NCBI GenBank assembly: GCA_003225055.1
Contig: QIAU01000122.1
Location: 1-64,000 of the forward strand
Reading direction: 5' to 3'
From: Acidobacteriota bacterium
GTDB lineage: Bacteria > Acidobacteriota > Terriglobia > Terriglobales > Acidobacteriaceae
Length of the DNA: 64,000 bases
How positions within the stretch are numbered: the first letter of the stretch is position 1; every line of letters starts with the position of its first letter. The position numbers and the translations under genes were made by a program. Below are positions 36,001 through 46,174 of the stretch, one piece after another. The notes under the pieces were generated by a model. It made no database searches. It saw nothing but the letters and a program-made list of their open reading frames with translations, and had not been told where the DNA came from.

Positions 36001-36508
36001 CAGCAAGGTCACGGATGTGCGCAACTGGTTCCTCTTTGCCGCGAGCGAACGCTGGCGCGAGGACAGCAGCGAATACGAGCATTACTCTGACTCAGGCGGC
36101 AAGTCGGGAGGTCAAAAGGAGAAGCTGGCATACACGATTCTAGCGGCCAGCCTGGCTTACCAGTTCGGCCTGGAATGGGGCGCCGTGCGCTCGCGCTCGT
36201 TCCGCTTCGTCATGATTGATGAGGCTTTCGGTCGCGGATCCGACGAGTCCGCCCAGTATGGATTGCAGCTCTTCACCAAGCTCAACCTGCAACTCCTGAT
36301 CGTGACACCGCTGCAAAAGATCCACGTGATTGAACCTTTCGTTTCCAGCGTGGGCTTTGTCAGCAATGAAGAAGGGCGCGAGTCGAAGCTGCGCAACCTC
36401 AGTATTGAGGAATACCGCGCAGAGAAAGCGAAGCGGTCCGAGGCACGCGACGCTGGTTCATCAGAGGAGCCGGCGCCACACCGAGTGATGCATGCAGAGC
36501 AAGCCTAG
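33074..36508 (+). CDS. jetC: Wadjet JetC, SMC-like ATPase
   Basis: A 1144-residue MukB/SMC-type ATPase, the motor of Wadjet loop extrusion on plasmids. Walker A is GDIGSGKST at residues 50-58. Two long coiled-coil arms lie at about 260-440 and 625-900, with a hinge-like globular part between (about 470-620). The ABC signature SGGQKEKLA lies at about 1012 and Walker B FRFVMIDEAFGRG at about 1042. All ATPase motifs are intact. It overlaps jetB by 8 bases and jetD by 17. Confidence 0.92.
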   Translation: MHERQALELPGLEDELAGARLHRLELLNWGTFDRQVWRLTPNGKNTLLTGDIGSGKSTLVDAITTLLVPAHRVAYNKAAGADTRERTLRSYVLGYYKSERSEVTGVSKPVPLRDHNTYAVILGVFRNRGYEQTVTLAQVFWITDRQAQPARLFVCAERDLSIAQDFAHFDADIGQLRKKLRGLGAEIFDSFPPYGAWLRRRFGIENDQALELFHQTVSMKSVGNLTDFVRAHMLEPFDVAPRITALIAHFDDLNRAHESVLKAKRQIELLSPLVSDWERHSTLSSEIDELRASREAIRPYFASLKLGLLDKRIINLTEEWERQNANVARVEERCEALREEQHKITRNIAENGGDRLEWLAGEIARKEEERKKRDGKSQRYAELARSVGEPPASDEPGFLGQRRHFSTLAETARTRETDLQNQVTEHAVSLRQGRQDHERLCAEITVLRSRQSNMPPEQIELRDRLCEALSLREPDVPFAGELLQVRDDERDWEGAAERLLRSFGLSLLVPDEQYSRVADWVDRTHLRGRLVYFRLRPVPRADLANLHRDSLVRKLAIKPDSPLYTWLERELANRFDVACCMTQEQFRREARAITRAGQIKAPGERHEKDDRFRLDDRSRYVLGWTNAAKIAALEAKRKQLDSELGELAALMSKIQAEQSGIKECLTALSKLDEYREFRELDWRSLAAEVAQLKAEKQKLESASDVLKQLVERLNQITSDLKTMQAELEQQKDKRSKTEQRRMDAEVLRTQAQAVIAQAIGPNQSMAIEKLDSVRTAALGEHQLTVESCDNRERDMREWMQAKIDAEDVKLKRLRDKLIQAMMAYKDQFKLETADVDASIEAGFEYRNMLHNLQADDLPRFEAKFKELLNENTIREVANFQSQLARERETIKERIAHINGSLTQIDYNPGRYIALEAQLTGDPEIRDFQTELRSCTEGALTGSEDAQYSEAKFLQVKRIVERFRGREGLSELDRRWVSKVTDVRNWFLFAASERWREDSSEYEHYSDSGGKSGGQKEKLAYTILAASLAYQFGLEWGAVRSRSFRFVMIDEAFGRGSDESAQYGLQLFTKLNLQLLIVTPLQKIHVIEPFVSSVGFVSNEEGRESKLRNLSIEEYRAEKAKRSEARDAGSSEEPAPHRVMHAEQA

Positions 36509-37691
36509 TACGGTTGAAGGCTGGACAAGAGCATCGGATCTCCGCGCCCAAGTTCAAAAGCTTTGGGATCGCGGTGAACTTCTGGCCGGCCTGGTCACGG
36601 GCCAATCGCCATTTCCGAAACGCTTGTCGCTCAAAGGTCCGACCTCCAGCGATATGATGGAGTGTTTTGACGACGTGCGTGCCTGGATCCAGGAGCTTCA
36701 GGCGGTACCTCATTGTCGAGTGGCGATGCGGGAGTTCAAGCACCGAGTACTCGGGGCAAACCTGGTGCCGAATGAGGTCTGGATCGAGTCACTCCAGGAG
36801 GCTCTGGCCCTGACGGGCAAGCAGCGCGAGGCATGTCGCTTCATAGCTCTAGTTGAGTCCGCTCGCAAGCAGCAGCCCGAGCTGCTTGACTGGCTCGCGA
36901 GGCGTCCGTTTATCGCATTGGAGCTCTTCGAGGATTGGAGCCGTCTGCTGGAGGCCGTCGCGTGGGTTAAGCAGCATCCACGTCCCGGCGTTTATTTGCG
37001 GCAGGTCGACATCCCCGGTGTACACAGCAAGTTTCTGGAAACCCACCACAGTGTCTTATCGGAACTGTTGGACATCGTGTTGCCACTCCACGCAATCGAC
37101 ACCACAGCGTCGGGGGCGACCGAATTTGCGAAGCGCTACGGCTTTCGTGAGAAACCCACCCGGATCCGTTTTCGGGTTCTTGATCCCGGGTGCGCCCTGC
37201 TGCCCGGCGGCGTCCCCCAGGACATAACTCTTGATGCCGAGAGTTTCGCTCGTCTTGCCCCGGGAATTTCGCGGGTTTTCATTACGGAGAATGAGATCAA
37301 CTTTCTGGCCTTTCCGAGCGTCAATGACAGCCTCATCATCTTCGGTTCAGGGTACGGCTTTGCGGCACTGGCCAGGGCCGAATGGCTCTCCCACTGCCGG
37401 ATCTACTACTGGGGCGACATTGATACTCACGGCTTCGCAATCCTCGATCAGCTCCGCCGCCAGTTGGGCAAGGTGCAGTCGTTTCTCATGGACCGCACCA
37501 CCCTGATGGCGTTCGATTCCCAGTGGGGCATCGAGGAGAAGCAAACGGTGCGTGCCCTAGACCACCTGAACGATGAGGAACGAGCTCTTTACGACGATTT
37601 GCGAGACAACCGCATACGCAAGAATCTGCGCCTTGAGCAAGAAAGGATTGCCTTCGGCTGGGTTGAGTCGGCGATATCGTCGCTCACGTAG
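36492..37691 (+). CDS. jetD: Wadjet JetD (DUF3322/DUF2220), Toprim nuclease
   Basis: A 399-residue protein with an N-terminal DUF3322 arm (about 1-190) and a C-terminal DUF2220 Toprim domain. The Toprim acidic residues are visible in FITENEINFLAFP (about 259-271) and YWGDIDTHGF (about 306-315). In type I Wadjet this subunit cleaves the DNA loop after extrusion. The ATG at 36492 lies inside the end of jetC. All key residues are present, so the whole system looks functional. The last codons abut a decayed integrase gene on the other strand. Confidence 0.9.
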   Translation: MQSKPSTVEGWTRASDLRAQVQKLWDRGELLAGLVTGQSPFPKRLSLKGPTSSDMMECFDDVRAWIQELQAVPHCRVAMREFKHRVLGANLVPNEVWIESLQEALALTGKQREACRFIALVESARKQQPELLDWLARRPFIALELFEDWSRLLEAVAWVKQHPRPGVYLRQVDIPGVHSKFLETHHSVLSELLDIVLPLHAIDTTASGATEFAKRYGFREKPTRIRFRVLDPGCALLPGGVPQDITLDAESFARLAPGISRVFITENEINFLAFPSVNDSLIIFGSGYGFAALARAEWLSHCRIYYWGDIDTHGFAILDQLRRQLGKVQSFLMDRTTLMAFDSQWGIEEKQTVRALDHLNDEERALYDDLRDNRIRKNLRLEQERIAFGWVESAISSLT

Positions 37692-38065
37692 CCGAGAAAC
37701 GGACGCGCCCGCTGCCATCGATACGCTTCGCACCCATGCGCGCCAAATAGGGGCTTTTTCGCATCCGTTTTTGCTGGACAGCCACAGGAGTCCCCCACAG
37801 CGTCAAGCCAGGACGGATACGATACGTGTAACGCAGCGAGTTAGGGCCGAGTCCGCCGATGCCAGCCTTAGCGCCTTCTGGTACATGCGTCGGACCTGAT
37901 CGTAGGCAGCCGCCCAACCTGGAGTACGTACGCAAAAATCCAATCCTCATTGCCTGAGAAGTGGGTTGTCTGCTTCCAGAGTTTGAGCGCGTTCAGCATC
38001 TCGCTGTCGACATGCAGAGCACACCTTTGACTCTGAGGTCTTCACGTCATCGACTTTCCGGCTTC
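37684..38065 (-). pseudogene. Decayed tyrosine recombinase (phage-type integrase), C-terminal part
   Basis: Minus-strand frames, in order, give DVKTSESKV, then HVDSEMLNALKLWKQTT and FSGNEDWIFAYVLQVGRLP, then GIGGLGPNSLRYTYR and GTPVAVQQKRMRKS. These follow the catalytic domain of acidobacterial tyrosine recombinases (LDSEMLE-LK-WK-TT, EDWIFASP-QLGRLP, GLGTHS-RHTYRSWLDAVGTP-AVQQK-MRH). The frames change at least twice, the active-site region RHTYRSWLD now reads RYTYRIRPG, and the catalytic tyrosine region is lost, so the gene is dead. It abuts jetD, suggesting the Wadjet operon arrived on an integrative element. Confidence 0.65.
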
Positions 38066-38494
38066 GCTTGCTGTTGAACCTAAACAATCGCGTCGCACCT
38101 TGACTTTAGCCAGTTGTTTCAGGCGGTGTCGAGCGAGCCTCGCCGAGTGTTTCGATGCGACTTGGTTGGGCCGGTGCTGCCAAGAAAACGAAGGCAAGCA
38201 GTTGCGGCAGCACATGATCGACTTCCCGGAAAGTAAAGGCTTCTTCACTGTAGGTGCATTGCTTGCCATGGAAGGTCGTCAGCCAGACCCGCGTTTCGCA
38301 CCGCCCCAGCCGGTTGTGCTCAACAGTGTTTCAGAAGAGATTGTTCCTGCAAGATCTTCCGTGGTTCAGTCTTTCCGCTAAAACCGGGATCACATCGGAG
38401 ACACAGGGCAACGACGATAAATACTCTCACCGGCAGGTTGCGCGTGAGTCGATCTAGCCTTTACCTTAAAGCTTCTCTTTTTTCGGAGGCTTCC
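38066..38494. other. No recognisable gene
   Basis: Roughly 430 bases between the integrase remnant and the KdsC-like gene. Short frames on both strands have no family motif; the region may contain the decayed N-terminal half of the integrase, but I could not align it. Confidence 0.4.
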
Positions 38495-39052
38495 TTGGCT
38501 GGTTTGGCCAACATCTCCCCTACACTTAAGAAACGCGCTGCACAAATCAAACTGCTTCTCATGGACGTCGACGGCACGATGACGGATGGCAGCGTTACCC
38601 TGCTTTCGCAAACCGATGGCACTGCGTTAGAGATCAAGACCTTTGATGCGCACGACGGCCAGGGGCTCACTTTGGCACACACGGCCGGCCTACGCACGGG
38701 GTGTATTACGGGCCGCGAAAGCGCAGCACTGCTGCGACGGGCCCATGAAATGAAGATGGAGTTCATTTATATGAAACAGCCGGTGAAGATGCCAGCCTAC
38801 GAAGAAATCCTCAGAAACACGGGCGTCTCTGATTTTGCAGTTGCCTTTATCGGCGATGATCTTCCGGACATTCCCGTAATGCGCCGCGCTGGACTTGCCA
38901 TTGCTGTGGGCGACGCCGTCCCCGAGGTAAGAAGGACCGCGCACTACGTTACGAAAGCTTTCGCGGGACGCGGAGCGATCCGCGAAACCGTTGAACTCAT
39001 TCTCAAATCCAAAGGCATCTGGGAAACGATGATCGACAAAGCGCGTGCGTGA
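38495..39052 (+). CDS. KdsC-like HAD-family phosphatase
   Basis: A 185-residue HAD phosphatase of the C0/KdsC subfamily, which dephosphorylates 3-deoxy-D-manno-octulosonate 8-phosphate in lipopolysaccharide core synthesis. Motif I is LLLMDVDGTMTDG (catalytic DxD), motif II TGRES, the lysine motif QPVKMPAYEEIL, and motif III GDDLPDIPVM. The frame is open from 38438, but TTG at 38495 has GGAGG five bases before it and gives the usual length of 170-190 residues. No other Kdo genes are nearby, so the assignment is to the family rather than to a proven substrate. Confidence 0.75.
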   Translation: MAGLANISPTLKKRAAQIKLLLMDVDGTMTDGSVTLLSQTDGTALEIKTFDAHDGQGLTLAHTAGLRTGCITGRESAALLRRAHEMKMEFIYMKQPVKMPAYEEILRNTGVSDFAVAFIGDDLPDIPVMRRAGLAIAVGDAVPEVRRTAHYVTKAFAGRGAIRETVELILKSKGIWETMIDKARA

Positions 39053-39687
39053 CGCAGTTCCCAGTCGTTCATCTTCAGCCGGACCGGCTCCCGTATTGGC
39101 ACAGATGCGGGTCAACGGAACCTACCATGTGGCTCCGCCCGAGTCACGGGCAGACCGTAAGTTGAGGAGTTGAGGCTATCCGGTATCTGGAAGAAGGACA
39201 TGCTCGGGGCAAGGTAGTAATAACTTTGGAGTCTAACAACCAAACGTAGCAATGCGCTGCACCCAGCTTGCTCCGCTGCGCTTCACAAAGTCAGCGGGCG
39301 CGACTGTTTGGCGTCCTGTGGAAACCGCTCTCTACTTTGTGAGTCTTGATTCCCGTTCCGTCTCTTGGGGAACAAATCCCCGAGTAATCGATCGAATGAT
39401 GATTGCTTGATCTTCGTATTTGGTCGGAATTTGGGCGTTCTTCATTGGGGGTTGGCTCATCATCAGGTCTGCGGCGCAAAGATGGCGACAATCGAGAAAT
39501 CGGGTCAAACACCTTAATTTCAGGAGCTTAACGGCTAAGCCAATTCCTGTCGTTTGGGCAGGTCATTGCGTGAATTCCGGACAGGAATCTTTTGGCGCGA
39601 ATTGTTACAGGAGTGTTAAGATACGCTCGCTCCGACAGCACAGAAAGACCTTCGCTGCAGCTCAGCTAATAAGCAACGAAATTATTT
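39053..39687. other. Intergenic region with a Pho-box-like repeat near its right end
   Basis: These 635 bases hold no convincing gene. The only structured element I see is the direct repeat at 39603-39620, about 70 bases before the CHAD gene. Confidence 0.5.
39603..39620 (-). promoter_or_regulatory. Candidate Pho box before the CHAD-ppx genes
   Basis: On the minus strand the bases read CTTAACA-CTCC-TGTAACA, two 7-base direct repeats separated by 4 bases, the architecture of a PhoB box. It is nearly identical to ATTAACC-GTCC-TGTAACA at 47932-47949, upstream of a PhoB-like response regulator. It lies 68 bases upstream of the CHAD gene start. Confidence 0.5.
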
Positions 39688-40545
39688 ATGGCCCCGGATC
39701 AAGAGCGCCTCAATTCTGTTTTTCAGAAAGTCGAAAGGCAACTGGGCAAAGTTGCCTCCAATCCGCAGCCCGAGACCGTTCACCGGTTCCGCACTTCCAC
39801 GCGACGGACCGAAGCTTTGCTTGAAGAGCTGATTCCCGAGCAGGATCGCAATCAAAGCAAATTGCTGAAAGAGCTTTCCCGCCTGCGACGCCGGGCGGGA
39901 CGAGTTCGCGATGTGGATGTACAAGTAATGGCTCTTCGCGGCCTCAAAGCTCCCCAAGAGCCCACCCTCAAAGCTGATGTTCTGCGCTCCCTGGCGGAGA
40001 TGCGCGCCAAACGAGAAGCAAAGCTGCGCAAAGCACTTGACAAGCAGACTGTTCGCCAGCTTCGAAAGCGTCTGAAGCGGACTGCCGAGAATCCTCAGGT
40101 TCTGAAAAACGGCCGCGATCCTTTTACCGTGGCTTCTCAGATGTTGGCGCGGTTGATTCGGACGTCGGGCCCACTGCAGGAGGAACTCCTGCACCAGTAT
40201 AGGATCAAGGGTAAACGCATCCGCTACGTAGCGGAACTGGCGGGCGACATGCCGGAAGCGCGGCATTTGGTGGAGCAACTCAAGCGCGTGCAGGATGCGT
40301 TAGGTGAGTGGCACGACTGGCTCACTCTGACCGAAACTGTGCGGCAGCATGTAGGTGACGACGCTCGCTCGGCGCTCTTGGCGGAGTTGAGCAACATCAC
40401 CCGGGCCAAGTTCCGAGAGGCGATTGCAGTCGTCCAGGAAACAAAGTCCAGGATGTCAGCTAAACCCGTTCTCATAACTCAGGCCAAGGGTGGCCAGCGC
40501 AAACCGGTGGCGTCACAGCGACCAGTGGCGGCGGCGATTGCGTAA
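39688..40545 (+). CDS. CHAD-domain protein (polyphosphate-associated)
   Basis: A 285-residue protein made of one CHAD domain (conserved histidine alpha-helical domain), which binds inorganic polyphosphate. Conserved histidines and basic residues appear in TVHRFRTSTRRTEALLEEL, RRRAGRVRDVDVQ, LHQYRIKGKRIRYVAEL and ALGEWHDWLTL. The two helical halves are visible at about 25-120 and 150-250, ending in a basic, disordered tail. It is followed on the same strand after 120 bases by an exopolyphosphatase gene, and a Pho-box-like repeat precedes it, so a role in polyphosphate storage or sensing is likely. Confidence 0.85.
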   Translation: MAPDQERLNSVFQKVERQLGKVASNPQPETVHRFRTSTRRTEALLEELIPEQDRNQSKLLKELSRLRRRAGRVRDVDVQVMALRGLKAPQEPTLKADVLRSLAEMRAKREAKLRKALDKQTVRQLRKRLKRTAENPQVLKNGRDPFTVASQMLARLIRTSGPLQEELLHQYRIKGKRIRYVAELAGDMPEARHLVEQLKRVQDALGEWHDWLTLTETVRQHVGDDARSALLAELSNITRAKFREAIAVVQETKSRMSAKPVLITQAKGGQRKPVASQRPVAAAIA

Positions 40546-40665
40546 GGTTTGCAGAAAGAAATCATTTGATCAGGCGGCCGGTCAGGGCAGCGAGACTTTC
40601 AAACCCGTCCCAGAATTCCTTCCATTCCACTAAACTGTCTTTCTGCACAAGCTGCCACGCTTGCT

Positions 40666-42183
40666 ATGCCGACTATTGCCGCCGTTGATATCGGTTCCAA
40701 TTCCGTTCGTTTGAAAATTGCGCGGCTGCAAGGCCGCCGTCTGCGCGCGCTTCATGAGGACCGGGAAGTGACCCGCTTGGGGGAGTGGGTTTTCCGCACC
40801 GGCTTTCTCTCGCCTGATGCCATGGCCACCACTATTAAGGTGCTTCGCCGGTTTCATCGCATGGCACAACGGTTGGGTACTGATTCAATCCGGGTGGTCG
40901 CGACCAGCGCCTTACGTGACGCCCGGAACGCCCGCGCGTTTCTGGAATGGGTACGCTCGGCGACGGGTTGGCGAGTGGAAGTTATTTCGGGACTTGAGGA
41001 GGCGCGCCTCATTCACCTGGGACTGGTTTCCAGTGCCAAGCTGAACTCCTTGCCGGTACTCATGATCGACTTAGGCGGGGGCAGTTGTGAACTGACGATC
41101 TCGGCCGGTGGTCACATTCGCGACACTGTAAGTCTGCCCCTAGGCGCGGTTCGGCTGACCAACGAGTTCTTGCAGCACGATCCCCCGCGCAAATCCGAGT
41201 TGGAACGGCTACATGGATTTATCGGACGGGAACTGGGGCGGGTTGCTGATCGTATTGTCCAGGCGCGTATTCATTCGGTGATCGCAACTTCAGGAACGGC
41301 AGCCTCGCTGTCCGCGGTTTGTCAGAAGATCTCAAAAAACCGCGCCTCGAGCGTGACGCGGCTACAGATGCGGCGCATCGCCAAGCTGCTGGTGAAAGCG
41401 ACCATCGAGGAGCGCAAAAAATTGCCGGGCATCGGTCCCCGACGCGCTGAAATCATTGCGGCTGGCGCCGTCGTCTATTCCGACCTGTTGGAGCATTGTC
41501 ACTTGGGAGGATTCCGCTATTCCCCGCTGGGACTGCGCGACGGTCTGCTGGCGCAAATCGCAGCCGAACAGGGAGGCATAGCCCCACGCAAGCACATCGA
41601 GTCCGAACGCCGGGACTCGATCCAGGCCGCCGTCAAGCACTACCGGGTCGACGTTGGTCATGCGCTGCAAGTGCGCAACTCGGCTCTCCACCTCTTCGAC
41701 CGTCTGAAATCGATGCACCGATTACCACCACAATATCGCGAATGGCTTTCTGCGGCGGCTATGCTCTACGAGGTCGGCGATTACGTGAATCGTAACGGCG
41801 GCCACAGGCATACCTATTACATCATCTCAAATTCCGAGATCCTGGGATATACCCCCGAGCAACGGCGCATCATCGCGGCCATTGCGCGCTATCTCGGCAA
41901 GTCCCGTCCCGGCCCGGCAGATGGCCCCATGAAGGTGCTGGCTGCCGAAGACCGCGAACATGTTCCCAAGGCTTCTTTATTGTTACGCCTTGCCCGCGCT
42001 TTTCATCTTGGCCGCACTGGCGCGGTACAGAGTGTCAGTGTGCGCGTGCACGAGGCGAGCATCGATTTTCGCCTCTCGCACAAGCGCAGGATGGGGGTTG
42101 ATCTGGAACTGTGGGCGATCGAGAAAGAAAAGAATTATTTCCGTGAAGTTTTTGGCCGAACGCTCTCTGCCGCGCTGGCATAA
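40666..42183 (+). CDS. ppx: Ppx/GppA-family exopolyphosphatase
   Basis: A 505-residue phosphatase of the actin-like ATPase fold. It removes terminal phosphates from polyphosphate or from pppGpp; the two activities cannot be told apart here. Motifs: AAVDIGSNSVRLKIA (6-20), the second phosphate loop MIDLGGGSCELTI (about 141-153), and an HD-like C-terminal domain (about 320-480) with HALQVRNSALHLFDRL and SAAAMLYEVGDYV. Length is close to E. coli Ppx. Its final 49 bases overlap the convergent SixA gene. The polyphosphate context favours the exopolyphosphatase role. Confidence 0.86.
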   Translation: MPTIAAVDIGSNSVRLKIARLQGRRLRALHEDREVTRLGEWVFRTGFLSPDAMATTIKVLRRFHRMAQRLGTDSIRVVATSALRDARNARAFLEWVRSATGWRVEVISGLEEARLIHLGLVSSAKLNSLPVLMIDLGGGSCELTISAGGHIRDTVSLPLGAVRLTNEFLQHDPPRKSELERLHGFIGRELGRVADRIVQARIHSVIATSGTAASLSAVCQKISKNRASSVTRLQMRRIAKLLVKATIEERKKLPGIGPRRAEIIAAGAVVYSDLLEHCHLGGFRYSPLGLRDGLLAQIAAEQGGIAPRKHIESERRDSIQAAVKHYRVDVGHALQVRNSALHLFDRLKSMHRLPPQYREWLSAAAMLYEVGDYVNRNGGHRHTYYIISNSEILGYTPEQRRIIAAIARYLGKSRPGPADGPMKVLAAEDREHVPKASLLLRLARAFHLGRTGAVQSVSVRVHEASIDFRLSHKRRMGVDLELWAIEKEKNYFREVFGRTLSAALA

Positions 42184-42665
42184 ATGGTCCGCAACAGTTT
42201 TGGTGTCAGGCACCACTGGAGTGCGGCCGTGTTCCGGGTTGACTCAACTCTTGCCACTGCGCCCTTCTTGAGGTCTACCGATGCCCGGCATCCGGTCGTC
42301 GAGACCATCCGTCCTAGAAACTCGCTCAGGTTGGGATTGTGTCCCACTACCATAATTGTTTCCTGCTTGGCGTACTTATTGAGGAGTTTGCGAAAATCGG
42401 CAAAGCCGGCCCCAGGGCGAAGGCCATCATCGATCTGGATCTTGGTTTCGTAGCCGATCTCATTTCCGACCAGCGACGCAGTCTGGGTTGCGCGCTTCAA
42501 TGGACTGGAGACGATCACGTCCACCTGCGTATCCAGTGCAGCCAGAGCACGGCCCACGTACCCGCATTGCTCGATTCCGCTTTCATCGAGTGCCCGTCTT
42601 TCGTCTTTTTTGGGGTTGGCAAGGTGTTGCCCAGCGCTCGCGTGCCGCAAAAAGTAGATGACCAT
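42135..42665 (-). CDS. sixA: SixA-type phosphohistidine phosphatase
   Basis: A 176-residue histidine phosphatase. The catalytic RHA motif is YFLRHASAG (residue 8 is the phosphate-accepting histidine), with VIVSSPLKRATQTA and the second histidine in MVVGHNPNLSEFL. SixA enzymes remove phosphate from phosphohistidine, in E. coli acting on phosphorelay and nitrogen phosphotransferase proteins. It starts 6 bases after the ppk stop, so the two form an operon, and its end overlaps that of ppx. Whether it acts on a histidine kinase or on another phosphohistidine protein is open. Confidence 0.88.
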   Translation of the reverse strand: MVIYFLRHASAGQHLANPKKDERRALDESGIEQCGYVGRALAALDTQVDVIVSSPLKRATQTASLVGNEIGYETKIQIDDGLRPGAGFADFRKLLNKYAKQETIMVVGHNPNLSEFLGRMVSTTGCRASVDLKKGAVARVESTRNTAALQWCLTPKLLRTIYASAAESVRPKTSRK

Positions 42666-42671
42666 CTAGCG

Positions 42672-44822
<2,151 letters not shown>

Positions 44823-44956
44823 AAAACGGCCGAGCCAACAAGACAGATGCTAACAAAGTAGGTCAGACGTCGTGACCCAAGCACTAATCTGTACCTTGCT
44901 CAAAATTGCGTGTGGTCCGGAGCGCACCAGAGCACGCTGGATTCTATATAAACGAA

Positions 44957-44974
44957 TGTGAACAACAGGTTAAA
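44957..44974. promoter_or_regulatory. Weak Pho-box-like repeat upstream of ppk1
   Basis: On the minus strand the bases read TTTAACC-TGTT-GTTCACA, with 7-4-7 spacing; the first half matches the sites at 39603 and 47932, the second only partly. It is 135-152 bases upstream of the ppk1 start. Confidence 0.25.
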
Positions 44975-45021
44975 ATCCTCCCCGGATTGTCGGGTTCCTG
45001 GCATGCCAAGTCGGTGAACGC

Positions 45022-45050
45022 AAAAAGGCGGGGAATCTTCGTTCCCCGCC
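45022..45050 (-). terminator. Rho-independent terminator on the minus strand, separated from its gene
   Basis: GGCGGGGAA and TTCCCCGCC form a perfect 9-base stem with a six-base loop. Read on the minus strand the hairpin is followed by TTTTT, the standard terminator. No minus-strand gene ends near it now; the nearest is the phosphodiesterase gene ending at 46175, with the IS630 element between. Removing the IS puts the stem about 60 bases after that stop codon. Confidence 0.75.
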
Positions 45051-45090
45051 TGCTGTGACTTCCGGGAACGCTTCTATTGCGAATTGAATA

Positions 45091-46153
45091 ATATAGTGAC
45101 ATTTCTGGATCTATGCTATGGTCTGGGCATGGGAAATCCAGCAGGAGTGCGGCGAGATTTCGAGAAGTTAGAGCAGCGTCGCCTGGAGGCGGCCGATCTG
45201 TTACGCCAGGGCGTCCACCAGGCGGAAGTGGCCCGCCGGGTTGGAGTGCATCGGCAGTCGGTGGGCCGTTGGGCGGAGGAACTCAAGCGGGGTGGAAGGC
45301 GGGCGCTGCGGAAGGCCGGACGCGCCGGTCGCCCGCCGCGTTTGCGTCCCGAGGATCTGCGGCGCATCGAGAAAGGGCTGAAGCGCGGACCGGAGGGGCT
45401 GGGCTATGAGACCGGCCTGTGGACGTCGTGGCGGGTTGCCCATCTGATTGAGCAGGAATGTGGGGTGAAGTATCACCCGTCGCAGGCTTGGCGCATTCTG
45501 CGGCAGTTGGGCTGGAGCTGCCAGCGTCCGGTGGAACGCGCCTGGGAGCGGGAAGAGGAGAAGATCCGGCGGGGGAAGCAGAAGCGCTGGCCGGAGATTA
45601 AAAAAAAGCCCAAAAAGAGGGCCGAACGATCGTCTTCATCGACGAAAGCGGACTGAGCGAGCGGCCCACCGCTGCCGGACCGGGGCGCCGAGGGGGCAGA
45701 CGCCGGTGCTGCAACACCCCTTCAACTGGAAGACGCTGTCGGCGATTGGCGGGGGTGACGTGGTGGAACTTCTCCTTCCGGCTGTTTCCCGGCGTGATCA
45801 GGCAGCCCGCAGATCATCCTGTTCCTCTCGCACCTGATGCGGCACATCCCCGGCAAGCTGCTGATGATCTGGGACGGGCTGCCGGCCACCACAGCTGCGC
45901 GGTGTGGGGAGTTCGTCCGGCAGCAGCGAGGGCGCCTGTGGGTGGAGTTTCTTCCCGGCTATGCGCCGGAACTGAATCCCGTCGAGTACCTGTGGTCACA
46001 CTGGAAGCAGCGCGAACTGCCCAACTTCCACCCCACCAGCTTCGGGCCGTTGAGCCATTACGCGCTCGCAAGGCCCTGCGCCGGATGCGCCGCCGGCCTA
46101 CTCTGGTTTGCGCCTTCCGGAAACAGGCGGAGTTGTTTCTTTTGTAACTATAT
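45091..46153 (+). mobile_element. IS630-family insertion sequence (decayed)
   Basis: About 1063 bases flanked by TA on both sides (45089-45090 and 46154-46155), the IS630/Tc1-mariner target. Terminal inverted repeats: the left end begins ATATAGTGACA and the right end, read inward, ATATAGTTACA; the match even extends outward through TA into TTG(A/C)A. It contains a transposase gene split by several frameshifts. The element lies between a phosphatase gene and that gene's terminator, so it arrived after the phosphatase gene was in place. Confidence 0.8.
45129..46147 (+). pseudogene. IS630-family transposase, frameshifted
   Basis: The first frame (45129-45656) encodes the helix-turn-helix part (LLRQGVHQAEVARRVGVHRQSVGRWAEEL) and the winged-helix part with YHPSQAWRILRQLGWSCQRP. 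A run of eight adenines near 45600 precedes a -1 change into the frame with IVFIDESGLSERPT, the first catalytic D of the DDE domain; a slip on such a run is programmed in many IS630 elements. Beyond it, further changes are needed: GQTPVLQHPFNWKTLSAIGG, then FRLFPGVI, then ILFLSHLMRHIPGKLLMIWD (second D), then FLPGYAPELNPVEYLWSHWK (catalytic E), then ALRRMRRRPTLVCAFRKQAE. Those extra shifts mean no active transposase is made. Confidence 0.75.
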
Positions 46154-46174
46154 TATGCAACATTCAATGAGTCT

